A stretch of 64,000 bases of DNA, taken from positions 1 through 64,000 of the forward strand of contig JACDOE010000007.1 in assembly GCA_017656255.1 (NCBI GenBank), written 5' to 3'. Position 1 is the stretch's first letter; every line of letters begins with the position of its first letter. This stretch comes from Bacillaceae bacterium. GTDB lineage: Bacteria > Bacillota > Bacilli > JACDOE01. Below the pieces are notes generated by a model, which did no database searches, was not told where the DNA came from, and saw only the letters and a program-made list of their open reading frames with translations. Made by a program: the position numbers and the translations under genes. Shown one piece after another: positions 25,812-35,915 of this stretch.

Positions 25812-25935
25812 AGGTTCTTTTATCTATTGTATGAAGAACAGATTCGGGGTGTTCCGGATAAAATGGTAAACAACGGGTATGTTGAAGGAAAAACCGGGTT
25901 ACACTGGCAAATAGGCAGAAGAATGGGGAAAATGG

Positions 25936-25965
25936 TTGACGTTTTTTGTGGCTGTCGATTAAGAT
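25936..25965 (+). promoter_or_regulatory. Promoter of the valS T-box leader
   Basis: TTGACG, 18 bases, TAAGAT. Transcription would start about 25972, just before the T-box leader. Confidence 0.55.
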
Positions 25966-25972
25966 ATAAGAA

Positions 25973-26320
25973 GAAATCTGATAGGAATAGGAACAACACG
26001 ATGACGGGGAAGAGTAGGCAGTGAACCCTACAGAGAGAGGTGCCTGTAAGGAGGCCGGTTTCTTCTTGCATGCTGGAAGGCGCTTCAGGATGTAGCTGTT
26101 GAAGGTAGCCCCTGAGTAGCTCCATTGAACCTTTCTCTCAGAGTGAAAGCAAGTAGATGGAGCCGTTGCCTGCGTTAAGGGCTTGAGTGAACGAAGCAGT
26201 TTTTGCGATTCGATACATTATCTGTAGCGTGGCCTGTAGCTGTGGGCTGTTTCGTTAACAAAGGTGGTACCGCGGATAATCCTTCCGTCCTTTGGGGATG
26301 GAAGGTTTTTTTATGTGATT
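25973..26320 (+). promoter_or_regulatory. T-box riboswitch controlling valS
   Basis: The T-box core AAGGTGGTACCGCGG is at 26261-26275. It is preceded by a long structured Stem I region and followed by a terminator, stem CCTTCCGTCC/GGGATGGAAGG (26281-26305) with seven T. In GAAGGTAGCC (26101-26110) the triplet GTA at 26105-26107 is the likely valine specifier codon. Uncharged tRNA-Val(UAC) pairing there and at the T-box bulge would allow read-through into valS. The 5' end is approximate. Confidence 0.92.
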
Positions 26321-26362
26321 TTGCTGACGAATTTGTTAAAAGGATAAAGGAGGTTCGGTCGT

Positions 26363-29017
26363 ATGACTCAACAAAAAGAGCTGGATATGCCGACGAAGTA
26401 TGATCCCAAAGAAATTGAATCCAAATGGTATGAATTCTGGGTGGATAAGGGGATGTTTGAACCGAAACATCCCGGACGCGAATCATTCAGCGTCGTGATT
26501 CCACCGCCGAATGTAACCGGTGTGCTTCACCTGGGACATGCCCTCGACTTTACCCTGCAGGACATCCTGGTCCGGATGAAGCGGATGCAGGGCTATGATA
26601 CACTGTGGCTTCCGGGGACCGATCATGCCGGGATTGCGACTCAGGCCAAGGTGGAAGCCAAACTTCGGGAAGAAGGACTCAGCCGTTACGATCTGGGTCG
26701 CGAGAAATTTCTGGAGAAGGTCTGGGAATGGAAAGAGCATTATGCCGGAACCATCCGCCGGCAGTGGAGCAAAATGGGCTTTTCTCTCGATTATTCACGG
26801 GAACGGTTTACGATGGATGAAGGTCTTTCACGGGCGGTTCGCACGGTATTTGTCAAGCTGTATGAAAAAGGCCTCATTTATCGCGGCAAATACATTATCA
26901 ACTGGGATCCCGCGGCGAGAACCGCACTCTCTGATATTGAAGTGGAATATAAAGAGGTTCAGGGTGCGCTCTACCATATGAAATATCCGCTAAAAGACGG
27001 CAGCGGCCATATTTCGGTGGCGACCACCCGTCCGGAAACGATGCTCGGAGATACAGCCGTAGCCGTTCATCCGGATGATGAACGCTACAAAGACCTGATC
27101 GGAAAAACGGTTATCCTTCCGATCATCGGAAGAGAAATCCCGATTATCGCCGATGAATATGTGGATCGTGAATTTGGAAGCGGTGCTGTGAAAATTACCC
27201 CTGCCCATGACCCCAATGACTTTGAAATCGGACTCCGTCACGACTTGCCTCAGATTGTGGTGATGGATGAAGCGGCGAAGATGAATGAAAATGCCGGCAA
27301 ATATCAGGGGATGGACCGCTTTGAATGCCGCAAACAGATTGTCAAAGATCTGCAGGAAGAAGGTACCCTGTTCAAGATCGAAGAGCATGTTCATTCCGTT
27401 GGTCACAGTGAACGAAGCGGTGCAGTAGTCGAACCGTATCTGTCCACCCAGTGGTTTGTCAAAATGAAGCCGCTGGCCGAAAAAGCGATTGAATTGCAGA
27501 AAAGCGGTGAGGGCGTAAAGTTTGTCCCGGAGCGTTTTGAAAAGATCTATCTGCACTGGATCGAAAATGTGCGTGACTGGTGCATTTCCCGTCAGTTATG
27601 GTGGGGACATCGTATTCCGGCCTGGTATTGCGGTGGGTGCGGTGAGATGACCGTTGCCATGGAGGAACCTCACCGTTGTCCGAAATGTGATTCCGATCAA
27701 CTGGAACAAGATTCTGACGTACTGGATACCTGGTTCAGTTCTGGATTATGGCCATTTTCCACCATGGGCTGGCCGGAAGAAACGGAAGACTTAAAACGGT
27801 TCTATCCCACGAATGTACTGGTTACCGGGTATGATATTATTTATTTCTGGGTAGCCCGCATGATCTTCACTGCCCTTGAATTTACCAGACAAAAACCGTT
27901 TCAGGATGTGTTGATTCATGGCCTGATCCGGGACTCCGAAGGACGTAAAATGTCCAAATCCCTCGGTAACGGGGTGGATCCGCTGGATGTCATCGATAAA
28001 TACGGGGCGGATGCCATGCGGTTTATGCTGTCCACGGGAAGTACCCCCGGACAGGATCTGCGTTTTCACTGGGAAAAGGTTGAAGCAGCGCGTAACTTCG
28101 CCAACAAGATCTGGAACGCATCCCGTTTTGTGCTGATGAATCTGGAAGGATTCGAGTACAAAGATATTGATTTGAGCGGCCCGCTGGGAACCGCAGACAA
28201 ATGGATCCTGCATCGTCTGAGCGAAACGGCGGAAGAAGTCACCCGCCATCTCAACGAATACAATTTCGGAGAAGCGGGGCGTGAACTTTACGAGTTTATC
28301 TGGAATGAATTCTGTGACTGGTACATTGAGCTGTCCAAACTTTATCTGTACGGTGATGACCCGGCAGCAAAGAAAACCACCCAGTCCGTACTCTGTTATG
28401 TGCTGGACCGGACACTGCGGCTGCTCCATCCGTTTATGCCGTTCATTACGGAAGAGATCTGGCAGCATATTCCGCATCAAGGCGAAAGCATTGTCGTGGC
28501 GGAATGGCCGGAAAACAGGGGCGAGTATCACTTCCCGGATGCTGTACGTAAAATGACCCTGCTGATGGATGTCATCAAAAACGTCCGCAATATTCGGGCT
28601 GAAGTGAACGTCCCGATGAGTAAAAAAATTCAGTTGATTATTCGTCCGGATAACGAACAGATCGAGGAAGATCTGCAACAGGGCAAGGAATATCTTGAAC
28701 GGTTCTGTAATCCAGAAAAACTGGAGATCGATATGAAACTGTCCACACCGGACAAGGCGATGAGTGCGGTTGTCAGTGGAGCGGAACTGTTCCTGCCACT
28801 GGCCGGACTGATTGATATCGACCAGGAGATCAAGCGTCTGGAGAAAGAGTTGGAGACGTTAAACAGCGAAGTGGAAAGGGTTCAAAAGAAACTGGCCAAC
28901 AAAGGTTTTGTTGAAAAAGCGCCCGCTCATGTCGTGGAGCAGGAAAAAGCCAAGGAGAAAGATTATCTGGAAAAGCGGGAAAAAGTGAAGTCGCGGATTG
29001 CAGCGCTAAAAGCGTAA
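26363..29017 (+). CDS. valS: Valyl-tRNA synthetase
   Basis: 884 residues, full length. Class I synthetase. HIGH-type motif [16 protein letters not shown] (about residues 47-62). The editing (CP1) domain holds [19 protein letters not shown], and a zinc-finger insert CGGCGEMTV...HRCPKC lies at about 419-440. The KMSKS motif [14 protein letters not shown] is at about 529-542. An anticodon-binding domain and a C-terminal coiled coil (last 65 residues) follow. ATG 26363 has AAGGAGG 9 bases upstream. Controlled by the T-box leader. Confidence 0.97.
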   Translation: MTQQKELDMPTKYDPKEIESKWYEFWVDKGMFEPKHPGRESFSVVIPPPNVTGVLHLGHALDFTLQDILVRMKRMQGYDTLWLPGTDHAGIATQAKVEAKLREEGLSRYDLGREKFLEKVWEWKEHYAGTIRRQWSKMGFSLDYSRERFTMDEGLSRAVRTVFVKLYEKGLIYRGKYIINWDPAARTALSDIEVEYKEVQGALYHMKYPLKDGSGHISVATTRPETMLGDTAVAVHPDDERYKDLIGKTVILPIIGREIPIIADEYVDREFGSGAVKITPAHDPNDFEIGLRHDLPQIVVMDEAAKMNENAGKYQGMDRFECRKQIVKDLQEEGTLFKIEEHVHSVGHSERSGAVVEPYLSTQWFVKMKPLAEKAIELQKSGEGVKFVPERFEKIYLHWIENVRDWCISRQLWWGHRIPAWYCGGCGEMTVAMEEPHRCPKCDSDQLEQDSDVLDTWFSSGLWPFSTMGWPEETEDLKRFYPTNVLVTGYDIIYFWVARMIFTALEFTRQKPFQDVLIHGLIRDSEGRKMSKSLGNGVDPLDVIDKYGADAMRFMLSTGSTPGQDLRFHWEKVEAARNFANKIWNASRFVLMNLEGFEYKDIDLSGPLGTADKWILHRLSETAEEVTRHLNEYNFGEAGRELYEFIWNEFCDWYIELSKLYLYGDDPAAKKTTQSVLCYVLDRTLRLLHPFMPFITEEIWQHIPHQGESIVVAEWPENRGEYHFPDAVRKMTLLMDVIKNVRNIRAEVNVPMSKKIQLIIRPDNEQIEEDLQQGKEYLERFCNPEKLEIDMKLSTPDKAMSAVVSGAELFLPLAGLIDIDQEIKRLEKELETLNSEVERVQKKLANKGFVEKAPAHVVEQEKAKEKDYLEKREKVKSRIAALKA

Positions 29018-29060
29018 CGATTTTCATGATGACGATCATGAGAAAAAAGGGTGCATGCCA

Positions 29061-30398
29061 ATGAAAAATGCAGAAGAAGTCATTGAGTGGATACACAGTC
29101 TGATGCCGCTTGGAATCAAACCGGGGTTGAAAAGAATGGAATGGATGCTCGAACGCCTTGACCATCCGGAGCGCCGTCTCTCGTTTATCCATGTAGCCGG
29201 TACGAACGGCAAGGGTTCTACGGCATCCTTTATGGCAAGTGTGCTTCAGGAAGCCGGTTATCGTGTGGGGATGTTTACCTCCCCATATGTTGAAACGTTT
29301 CATGACCGCATTCGATTCAACGGCGAATTTATCTCCGGTGAGGAACTGGTTATCGTGGCCAATCAGATCAGGCCGCTGGTCGAAGAACTGGCATCACACG
29401 AACTGGGGTCGCCCACTGAATTTGAAGTCATTACCACAATGGCCATGCTCTATTTTGCCAGCATGAAAGTGCCAGATTTTGTGGTGTGGGAGACAGGGCT
29501 GGGGGGACGATTGGATTCGACCAATGTCGTCCGCCCGCTTGTATCCATTATCACCAATGTCGGGTATGACCATATGAATATATTGGGAGATACTTTAGAG
29601 GATATCGCGCGTGAAAAATCCGGTATTATCAAGCCTGGTGTTCCTGTTGTGACCGGTGAGACCAATCCTGTTCCACTTCAGGTCATACAAGAAGTTGCGG
29701 CACAACAGAAAGCTGCTCTTTATCAAGCTGGAAAACAGTTCAACGTTGAACGGCTCTCTTTGTCCTCGGAAGAGCAAACATTTGTGTTTAAGGGTCCTTA
29801 TCGTCAGTATCGACCTGTTACCATCAGGCTTCTGGGCCCGCATCAACTCTCAAATGCGGGGAATGCCATCATGGCGCTGGAACTGTTAAGACAATTTTAT
29901 GCCGTTTACATCGAAGAAGAACATATTATAAGGGGAATGGCAGCGGCTTTTTGGCCGGGGCGATTTGAAAAGCTGGAGCAGGAAAATATGCCAGTGGTGG
30001 TTCTCGATGGTGCCCACAATTCGGAAGGGGTTCGCAGTCTGGCGGCGACGATTGAAGAGCTTTATTCCGAACATACAATCCATCTGCACATGGCCGTACT
30101 AAAAGACAAAAACTGGGACGACATTGTGTCTCCCCTGTTACCACTCTGTCACACGATCACGGTATCCGAGGTGAATCACCCGCGCAAAGCAGAAGCCGAT
30201 CAAGTTGCCGAGTTCATCAAACAAAAGGCGCCGGAATGCAAAGTGACTGCCATTCCGAATGGTCGTGATGCGCTCGAATCGATCATCCGAATGGCAGAGC
30301 CCCGGGAACTTGTATTGATAACAGGATCCCTCTATTTTGTTTCAGAAATGCGAGACAGATGTTTGCAATTGTTTGAGGAGGCTGGTGTTAAACAGTGA
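29061..30398 (+). CDS. folC: Folylpolyglutamate synthase / dihydrofolate synthase
   Basis: 445 residues. Mur-ligase fold enzyme adding glutamate to folates. P-loop AGTNGKGSTASFM (about residues 47-59), TSPYVETFHDRIRFNG, WETGLGGRLDSTN (about 151-163), and GAHNSEGVRSLA in the C-terminal domain. ATG 29061 is preferred over 29055 because AAGGGTG then lies 7 bases upstream. The stop overlaps the murC GTG start. Follows valS as in B. subtilis. Confidence 0.93.
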   Translation: MKNAEEVIEWIHSLMPLGIKPGLKRMEWMLERLDHPERRLSFIHVAGTNGKGSTASFMASVLQEAGYRVGMFTSPYVETFHDRIRFNGEFISGEELVIVANQIRPLVEELASHELGSPTEFEVITTMAMLYFASMKVPDFVVWETGLGGRLDSTNVVRPLVSIITNVGYDHMNILGDTLEDIAREKSGIIKPGVPVVTGETNPVPLQVIQEVAAQQKAALYQAGKQFNVERLSLSSEEQTFVFKGPYRQYRPVTIRLLGPHQLSNAGNAIMALELLRQFYAVYIEEEHIIRGMAAAFWPGRFEKLEQENMPVVVLDGAHNSEGVRSLAATIEELYSEHTIHLHMAVLKDKNWDDIVSPLLPLCHTITVSEVNHPRKAEADQVAEFIKQKAPECKVTAIPNGRDALESIIRMAEPRELVLITGSLYFVSEMRDRCLQLFEEAGVKQ

Positions 30399-31804
30399 AT
30401 ACATTTAAACAGGAAAAGGGCGGCCCGGAAAAAACAGAACATGTCCATTTTATTGGAATCGGCGGATACGGTATGAGTGCAATTGCCCGTGTCATGCTGG
30501 ATATGGGGTACCACATCACCGGATCCGATATGACCAGAAAAGAACTGACGGACAAACTTGAGGCCAGAGGGGCTACCGTTTTTATTGGGCACAGTCCTGA
30601 GCATGTCAAAGGTGCTGACATCGTGGTCTATTCAACTGACATACCGGAAGACAACGTCGAAAGGAAGGCAGCGGAAGAAAACAGCATTCCGCTGGTTCAC
30701 CGTTCCAGGATGCTGGCCCGGCTTTTAAATGAGAAAAAGGGGATTGCCGTTTCAGGGGCACACGGCAAGACGACCACGTCATCGATGATTGCACTGGTGA
30801 TGGAAAGAGCGGGGGCTGATCCGACCTATTTGATCGGCGGAGAAATTATGGATGTCGGAAGCAATGCCCGTTCCGGTAAAGGAGACTATGTCGTCGCGGA
30901 AGCGGACGAAAGCGATGGTTCTTTTTTGCAATATCACCCTTATATGGCTGTCATCACCAATATCGAACCGGACCATCTCGAAAATTATGACGGCAGTTTT
31001 GAAAACCTCAAGAACGCCTACCGTAAGTTTATGCAAAACCTTAAAGAAGACGGAATGGCGATTTTATGCAAAGATGACCCCTATGTGCGTGAATTGATCA
31101 GTGAGAACCAGAACCGGAATATCATCACATACGCCATTGATTCAGAAGCGGATTATACGGCACAAAACATCAAACTGGGGGATCGGTCCGTCTCGTTCTC
31201 TTTGTATCAGGGCGAAAATATGCTGGGCCAACTGAATCTTTCCGTCCCGGGTCGTCATAATGTCTACAATGCACTGGCTGCCGCAATCGTGTGTCTCAAG
31301 GCCGGAATCTCTTTTGAACAGGTCCGTCAGCATCTCCCTCTTTTTAAGGGGGCGAAACGACGGTTTCAGTTGATGGGGCAGGCGAAAGACATTTTAATTA
31401 TTGATGATTACGCCCATCATCCCACTGAAATTCAGGCCACCATTGAAGCCGCCCGTTCGACAGGGCGAAGAATTCTCGCTGTATTCCAGCCTCAGCGATA
31501 TACACGGACCTTCTTTTTACTCGATGCTTTCAGCAGAGCTTTCGGCGCCGCCGATCAGGTTATCATCACCGATATCTATTCCCCGGCCGGAGAGAAGCAG
31601 ATTGAAGGGGTTAGTGCCGAAAATCTGGTCGAACGCATCAGGCAAAACAGTAACCCCCATACCCTTTACATTCCCACCAAACAGGAAGTCCATCAGTACC
31701 TGGCTCAGCATGCGCAGCCGGGAGATCTGGTTCTGACAATGGGAGCCGGAGATATCTGGAAAGTGGCAAAGAGTCTGTCTGATCACTTCATGAAAATAAA
31801 ATAA
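30395..31804 (+). CDS. murC: UDP-N-acetylmuramate--L-alanine ligase
   Basis: 469 residues. It adds the first peptide residue to UDP-MurNAc in the cytosol. FIGIGGYGMSAIARVMLDMG (about residues 20-39) is the UDP-binding Rossmann motif. ATP P-loop SGAHGKTTTSSM (about 118-129), EADESDGSFL, and IDDYAHHPTEI (about 336-346) are diagnostic of MurC. GTG start overlaps the folC stop. In B. subtilis murC lies at a different locus, so this folC-murC pairing is a departure from that order. Confidence 0.95.
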   Translation: MNTFKQEKGGPEKTEHVHFIGIGGYGMSAIARVMLDMGYHITGSDMTRKELTDKLEARGATVFIGHSPEHVKGADIVVYSTDIPEDNVERKAAEENSIPLVHRSRMLARLLNEKKGIAVSGAHGKTTTSSMIALVMERAGADPTYLIGGEIMDVGSNARSGKGDYVVAEADESDGSFLQYHPYMAVITNIEPDHLENYDGSFENLKNAYRKFMQNLKEDGMAILCKDDPYVRELISENQNRNIITYAIDSEADYTAQNIKLGDRSVSFSLYQGENMLGQLNLSVPGRHNVYNALAAAIVCLKAGISFEQVRQHLPLFKGAKRRFQLMGQAKDILIIDDYAHHPTEIQATIEAARSTGRRILAVFQPQRYTRTFFLLDAFSRAFGAADQVIITDIYSPAGEKQIEGVSAENLVERIRQNSNPHTLYIPTKQEVHQYLAQHAQPGDLVLTMGAGDIWKVAKSLSDHFMKIK

Positions 31805-31820
31805 AACGGTTCACTCAAAC

Positions 31821-31858
31821 AAAAAATGGGCGTTTTTTGAAGGAATACGCCCATTTTT
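31821..31858 (+). terminator. Intrinsic terminator after murC
   Basis: AAAAATGGGCGT and ACGCCCATTTTT form a 12-pair stem around a 14-base loop. The symmetrical A and T tracts would allow it to act in both directions. Confidence 0.85.
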
Positions 31859-31890
31859 GTCGAATACATGAAAAAAAAGGCAGGCTGGGG

Positions 31891-33624
31891 GTGAATCCTA
31901 TCATAGGCTGGAATTATATGTTTGTCAGTCTGGCCATTGTCACTATTTTTTTTATCGTGATGGCCTTTATGCGTTACCCCTTACAAATGACATGGCGAAA
32001 CATTCTGTTTGTTTCCCTTTCCTCATTCATTGTGATAACGGCATTTCCATATATTAACATGAAATTTTCGCTGAATGAAACGATCCTATTCTCCCTTCTC
32101 CTCATCGGGCTGTTCAGTTACATATCAACAAAACTGGATGCCGATTTTGGCGGAATAAAGGAAGAAGTTGCCGGTGCCGAGGAGGGGGTTCATTCAGAGG
32201 GAATGCTTACGCAACTTCCGGAAGATTTGATCGATAAACCGAATCCGGCTGCCTTATCAGAGCAGCAGGGGGATGAAGGAAACCGGTCCTTTTTTTATGG
32301 CGATGAACCTGTCGAGAATAGCGACTCACCTCCTGACGAAGAGGAAAAAACCGTTACTGAAACCGGTCAGCCGGCACAGGCCATTCCGGAACTGCCCGGG
32401 GTGGACGAGCCTGTTGAAACGCAGGAATTTGTGACGGACCGGAAAGATCCAGAAGTAGAAGAACCCGACCGGATCATTGAATTACCACCTGTTTCTGAAT
32501 CACCTCACTGGCTGGAAGAATCTGTAGCAAAGCCGGAGAACGATACGGAGATCAGTCCAGAATATGAGGAGGATTCCGGGGACAGGCAAGAACCGACGAA
32601 ACAGGAAGAGCCTTTGTTGTTGCAGGAACCCCCTCGCTCACATGCTGAGGCATCGGAGCGAGATGTGGTGAAGGAACTCGATCACGAGGACAGGGATGAA
32701 CCCATCCGGGAAACCGGTTTTGATCCGCCGGATTTAGCGGAGACACCTTTTCCGGAAGAAGAAACGGATACTTTTACAGACTTTTCTGCTGAGTCAGGGC
32801 AGGGGGATCTGACGGAGGAACAGTCTGTCAGCATCGAACAACAGGAGGACATGGATAGGCTCGTAACGGGCGATGAAACAGATGCCGAAGAGAAAGAACC
32901 CGGTATCCCGGCAGAAGAAGAAAGCACTTTCAATCATACAATCCCGCATCCGGATGAGGTGTCGGAGGAGTCGGAACATCAGGCGTGGTTCGAATTAGCT
33001 CAGGATGAAGAAGAAACTTTACCGGAATTGCAGGAACAGGATATGACGCCTGAATCAGGGGAAACCGATTTCGAAGAAGAGAAAGAAAGTGAACCCCAAT
33101 CAGAAATCATGGCTTTGATTGAAGACATCGAAGACCATCACCGGGAACCGGTCCAGGAAGTTGCATCCGCTATAGAATCTGTAGAAGAAACAATTACGGA
33201 ACAACCACCGTTTGACGAAGAAAAGTTTTTTGGACTGATGGATCGCGTACTTGCGTCGAAAACGTCAGGAGATCCGGATGGCGCCATTGAATCATTGAAA
33301 GAAATGATTGAAATGCAACCGCCACTGGACAGATTGGTCATGTTGTCGATGGAGGCCTACCGCCTGTACCAGATGAAAGGGAATTACCAGAAAGCCCGTT
33401 CCATCCTGGAACTGGTATTGTATAATGAAGAAAATCAAACATTAGATGCCCATCTTCGACAGGAATTATATAATAAATTAAAATATAATCAGATTTTGGA
33501 GGAAGTTCTCTACAAATTTAATTTGACTGGTTTGCCCATTCATCTTGTACCGAGGTATGTGAGGAAAGAAATGGACGAAAAGTACCGTTTGTGGTTGAAA
33601 GAATACAAGGATAGGGGAGTTTGA
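31891..33624 (+). CDS. Membrane protein with long acidic linker and C-terminal helical (TPR-like) domain, unknown
   Basis: 577 residues. Three hydrophobic segments lie near the N-terminus (about residues 8-27, 36-54, 61-80). An acidic, proline- and glutamate-rich linker of about 370 residues is presumably disordered. The C-terminal 110 residues are helical and resemble tetratricopeptide repeats (GDPDGAIESLKEMIEMQP, KGNYQKARSILELVL). Family not recognised. GTG 31891 is chosen because upstream in-frame codons fall in the murC terminator and AAGG sits 10 bases before it. It overlaps or abuts the PRC-barrel gene, so the two products may work together at the membrane. It may act as a scaffold. Confidence 0.72.
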   Translation: MNPIIGWNYMFVSLAIVTIFFIVMAFMRYPLQMTWRNILFVSLSSFIVITAFPYINMKFSLNETILFSLLLIGLFSYISTKLDADFGGIKEEVAGAEEGVHSEGMLTQLPEDLIDKPNPAALSEQQGDEGNRSFFYGDEPVENSDSPPDEEEKTVTETGQPAQAIPELPGVDEPVETQEFVTDRKDPEVEEPDRIIELPPVSESPHWLEESVAKPENDTEISPEYEEDSGDRQEPTKQEEPLLLQEPPRSHAEASERDVVKELDHEDRDEPIRETGFDPPDLAETPFPEEETDTFTDFSAESGQGDLTEEQSVSIEQQEDMDRLVTGDETDAEEKEPGIPAEEESTFNHTIPHPDEVSEESEHQAWFELAQDEEETLPELQEQDMTPESGETDFEEEKESEPQSEIMALIEDIEDHHREPVQEVASAIESVEETITEQPPFDEEKFFGLMDRVLASKTSGDPDGAIESLKEMIEMQPPLDRLVMLSMEAYRLYQMKGNYQKARSILELVLYNEENQTLDAHLRQELYNKLKYNQILEEVLYKFNLTGLPIHLVPRYVRKEMDEKYRLWLKEYKDRGV

Positions 33625-33626
33625 TG

Positions 33627-34415
33627 ATGAAGAAAAGTCGTGACATTATTGGATTGCCGGTCATTAGTATTGCCGACGGAAAAGAAATGGGAACGATTAA
33701 AAGTCTGGTGGTTAACCCGGACCAGGGTTCGGTAGAATTTATGGTGGTTTCCAGTGAAGAATGGGAACTCGGAATTAAAGCTATTCCATTTAAATTGATT
33801 GTGGGATTAGGGGAATTTGCCGTTACCATTGAATCCTCTTCCTCCATTATTGATCTCGCTGAAATTCCGATTGCCAATGAACTGCTTGCCAAGAACATTC
33901 AGATTCATGCTACCCGAATCATTACCCGGAAAGGTCGTTTGATGGGACAGGCTGAAGAATATTTCCTCGACGAAGAAACCGGGAAGATCGCAGCTGTATC
34001 TTTCCGTCCGCATGGCAGTGAAGAACAGAAAATTCTACCCGAAGACATCGTGCTGACCTTCGGCCGTGAAATCATTGTGGTGTCCGAAGATGCGGATGAT
34101 CATGTACTGAATTCCATTGAAGATGTGGAGCAGGCAGAGGTTGAAAAACCGGAGAGCCGCGAACAAATGGCTGCATCGGTTGAAACCGCCACTGCAGCAG
34201 CCCCTTCTGTTTCGGACGGTAAAGATCTGGAAGAAGATTTCGATATGAGACAATTTCCTTTTCTCGTAGGAAAAAAGGTAACGGCTGATATTCTTGATGA
34301 CCAGGGGAATGTTCTGGTAGCAAAAGGGGATACCGTTACCGAAGACATTTTCCACAAGATTCGCAATCAGGGTCGATCCAAATTGATTGAATTAACGATT
34401 AAAGTAGAAGATTAG
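33627..34415 (+). CDS. PRC-barrel domain protein
   Basis: 262 residues. Two PRC-barrel-like units: residues about 4-80 (DIIGLPVISIADGKEMGTIK) and about 85-155 (GRLMGQAEEYFLDEETGKI). Then an alanine/glutamate linker, and a C-terminal module (FPFLVGKKVTADILDDQG...) built of short strands. PRC barrels act in RNA processing, photosynthetic and envelope proteins, so no specific role is inferred. ATG 33627 has AGGGGAG 7 bases upstream; 33624 is an alternative. It directly follows the acidic membrane-protein gene and probably shares its transcript. Confidence 0.8.
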   Translation: MKKSRDIIGLPVISIADGKEMGTIKSLVVNPDQGSVEFMVVSSEEWELGIKAIPFKLIVGLGEFAVTIESSSSIIDLAEIPIANELLAKNIQIHATRIITRKGRLMGQAEEYFLDEETGKIAAVSFRPHGSEEQKILPEDIVLTFGREIIVVSEDADDHVLNSIEDVEQAEVEKPESREQMAASVETATAAAPSVSDGKDLEEDFDMRQFPFLVGKKVTADILDDQGNVLVAKGDTVTEDIFHKIRNQGRSKLIELTIKVED

Positions 34416-34457
34416 TAGACTTCAGCAATTTTTCTATTTCCAGGGAGTGACGCCGGC

Positions 34458-35831
34458 ATGAGAGGATGGGGGAAGTTTTTAATCATCTATTTATTCATTT
34501 CGCTCCAGGTATTTTTAGGTGTATCTCTCGGTTATGCATCACAGGCCGTATTCAACTCCCGCGATGAACAGGTGATGAACAAAAGTATCGTCGTAATGGG
34601 AATTGACCTGAAGGGAATGACAGGTGAAGAAATCTATAAAAAGTTAAAATACAGGGCAAAGAATATTCCACCCAAAATCATTTTTGGTTTTCAGGATCGA
34701 AAATATCTGATGGATGTCGAGAGCATCGGATTGCAATATGACATTGACAGCATCCTGGATTATGTCTTTGAAGAACAGACGGCCCCCGATCAGCTTGATT
34801 TTACGTATGATCGGGAGGCAGCCGTTCAGTGGCTGAACCGCTATGCAGAAACGATCAATCAAGAGCCGATTAATGCAAAGTTGGTTGGAAACAACGGTCA
34901 CTATCAGGTCCGTGAAGGAAAACCTGGAAAAAAGATTGATATCGATCAGACGCTGCAGGAACTGGAGCGGTCTTTTGCTGAATTCAGACTGTATGATCAG
35001 CCGGCCATCCCGCTGGTGGTCAAAAAGGTGAATCCCACCGTTCAGAAACAGGATATTGAAGAGATGACCACACTGCTCGGGCAGTCTGTCACCCGATTCA
35101 AAACCGACAAACAACACAGGGTCCATAATCTGAACATTGCAGCTCAATCACTGAATCGGATCATCGGACCGGGTGAGTCGTTTTCCTTCCAGGAAGAGAT
35201 CGGCCCGTTTAACAGGGAGCTGGGGTATCGTGAAGCCAACGTGTTAATCAATGCCGAGATTGAACAAGGAATCGGAGGCGGTGTCTGTCAGGTATCTTCG
35301 ACCCTTTATCATGCCGGTTTGAAGTCGATGATGGAGATTGAAGAACATCATCCCCATTCCGTTCCCGTCAATTACATTCCGATCGGCATGGATGCCGCTG
35401 TCGATAACGCACACCTGGATCTGGTGTTCCGTAATCCGTTTGAGCAACCGGTCTATATTCAGAGCGAGGTCAAGCAGGGAACCTTAACTGTTTCCTTTTT
35501 TACCCGTGATGAATCGTTGAGAAAACAGGTAAAGATTATTACCAGCGATGCCACGATCCTGCCGAGAGAAATCAAACTGGAAGCCTCGGCAGATATCGAA
35601 AAGGGAAAACCGCAATGGACGCAGAAAGGCAAAGACGGTTACCGGTTAAAAGTATGGAGGTTGATCTCCGATGGCCCGCAGGTAAAAAGAGAACTGATAT
35701 CCATTGTGACCTATCCCAAAAAAGATGATATTATTTCACATCATCCGGACGAAGATGATGCGGTTTTGCAAGAGTTGAAGGAAAAAGTAGAAAAGGAAGC
35801 TGATCAAGATTCCGTGGCTGAACTCGGGTAA
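34458..35831 (+). CDS. VanW family protein (YoaR-like)
   Basis: 457 residues. One amino-terminal membrane segment or signal (residues 5-27), then a putative peptidoglycan-binding region (PG_binding_4 type, about 40-200). The VanW domain follows at about 215-345, with GPGESFSFQEEIGP and the hallmark GGGVCQVSSTLY and HPHSVPVNYIPIGMDAAV segments. A tail rich in lysine and acidic residues ends the protein. Probably anchored with the domain outside the membrane. VanW proteins often occur near cell-wall genes but their reaction is unknown. The last 24 bases of the gene form half of its own terminator. Confidence 0.88.
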   Translation: MRGWGKFLIIYLFISLQVFLGVSLGYASQAVFNSRDEQVMNKSIVVMGIDLKGMTGEEIYKKLKYRAKNIPPKIIFGFQDRKYLMDVESIGLQYDIDSILDYVFEEQTAPDQLDFTYDREAAVQWLNRYAETINQEPINAKLVGNNGHYQVREGKPGKKIDIDQTLQELERSFAEFRLYDQPAIPLVVKKVNPTVQKQDIEEMTTLLGQSVTRFKTDKQHRVHNLNIAAQSLNRIIGPGESFSFQEEIGPFNRELGYREANVLINAEIEQGIGGGVCQVSSTLYHAGLKSMMEIEEHHPHSVPVNYIPIGMDAAVDNAHLDLVFRNPFEQPVYIQSEVKQGTLTVSFFTRDESLRKQVKIITSDATILPREIKLEASADIEKGKPQWTQKGKDGYRLKVWRLISDGPQVKRELISIVTYPKKDDIISHHPDEDDAVLQELKEKVEKEADQDSVAELG

Positions 35832-35850
35832 GCCGGCGGAATCTTTTTTG
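35807..35850 (+). terminator. Intrinsic terminator overlapping the end of the VanW gene
   Basis: GATTCCGTGGCT (35808-35819, coding) pairs with AGCCGGCGGAATC (35831-35843), followed by TTTTTT. The left arm lies inside the VanW reading frame and the stop codon falls in the stem-loop. Confidence 0.8.
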
Positions 35851-35861
35851 GTTCTATTAAT

Positions 35862-35901
35862 CTCTCATTTTCATAGAATGTAGTATCAAGGAAAATGAGA
35901 G
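35862..35901 (+). promoter_or_regulatory. Inverted repeat next to the spoIIB ribosome site
   Basis: CTCTCATTTTC (35862-35872) and GAAAATGAGAG (35891-35901) are perfectly complementary across an 18-base loop. The right arm overlaps the first bases of the GAGAGGTGG ribosome site, so folding in mRNA could limit translation. It might also be a DNA operator. Confidence 0.5.
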
Positions 35902-35915
35902 AGGTGGAAGCGGCT

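Noticed and set aside
25788-26024. 78-codon plus-strand frame before the T-box
   Set aside because: It overlaps the valS promoter and leader and has no ribosome site.
35851-35879. Sigma-E promoter before spoIIB (CATAGAAT)
   Set aside because: The -10 is acceptable but the 7 bases at the -35 position do not match GCATATT.
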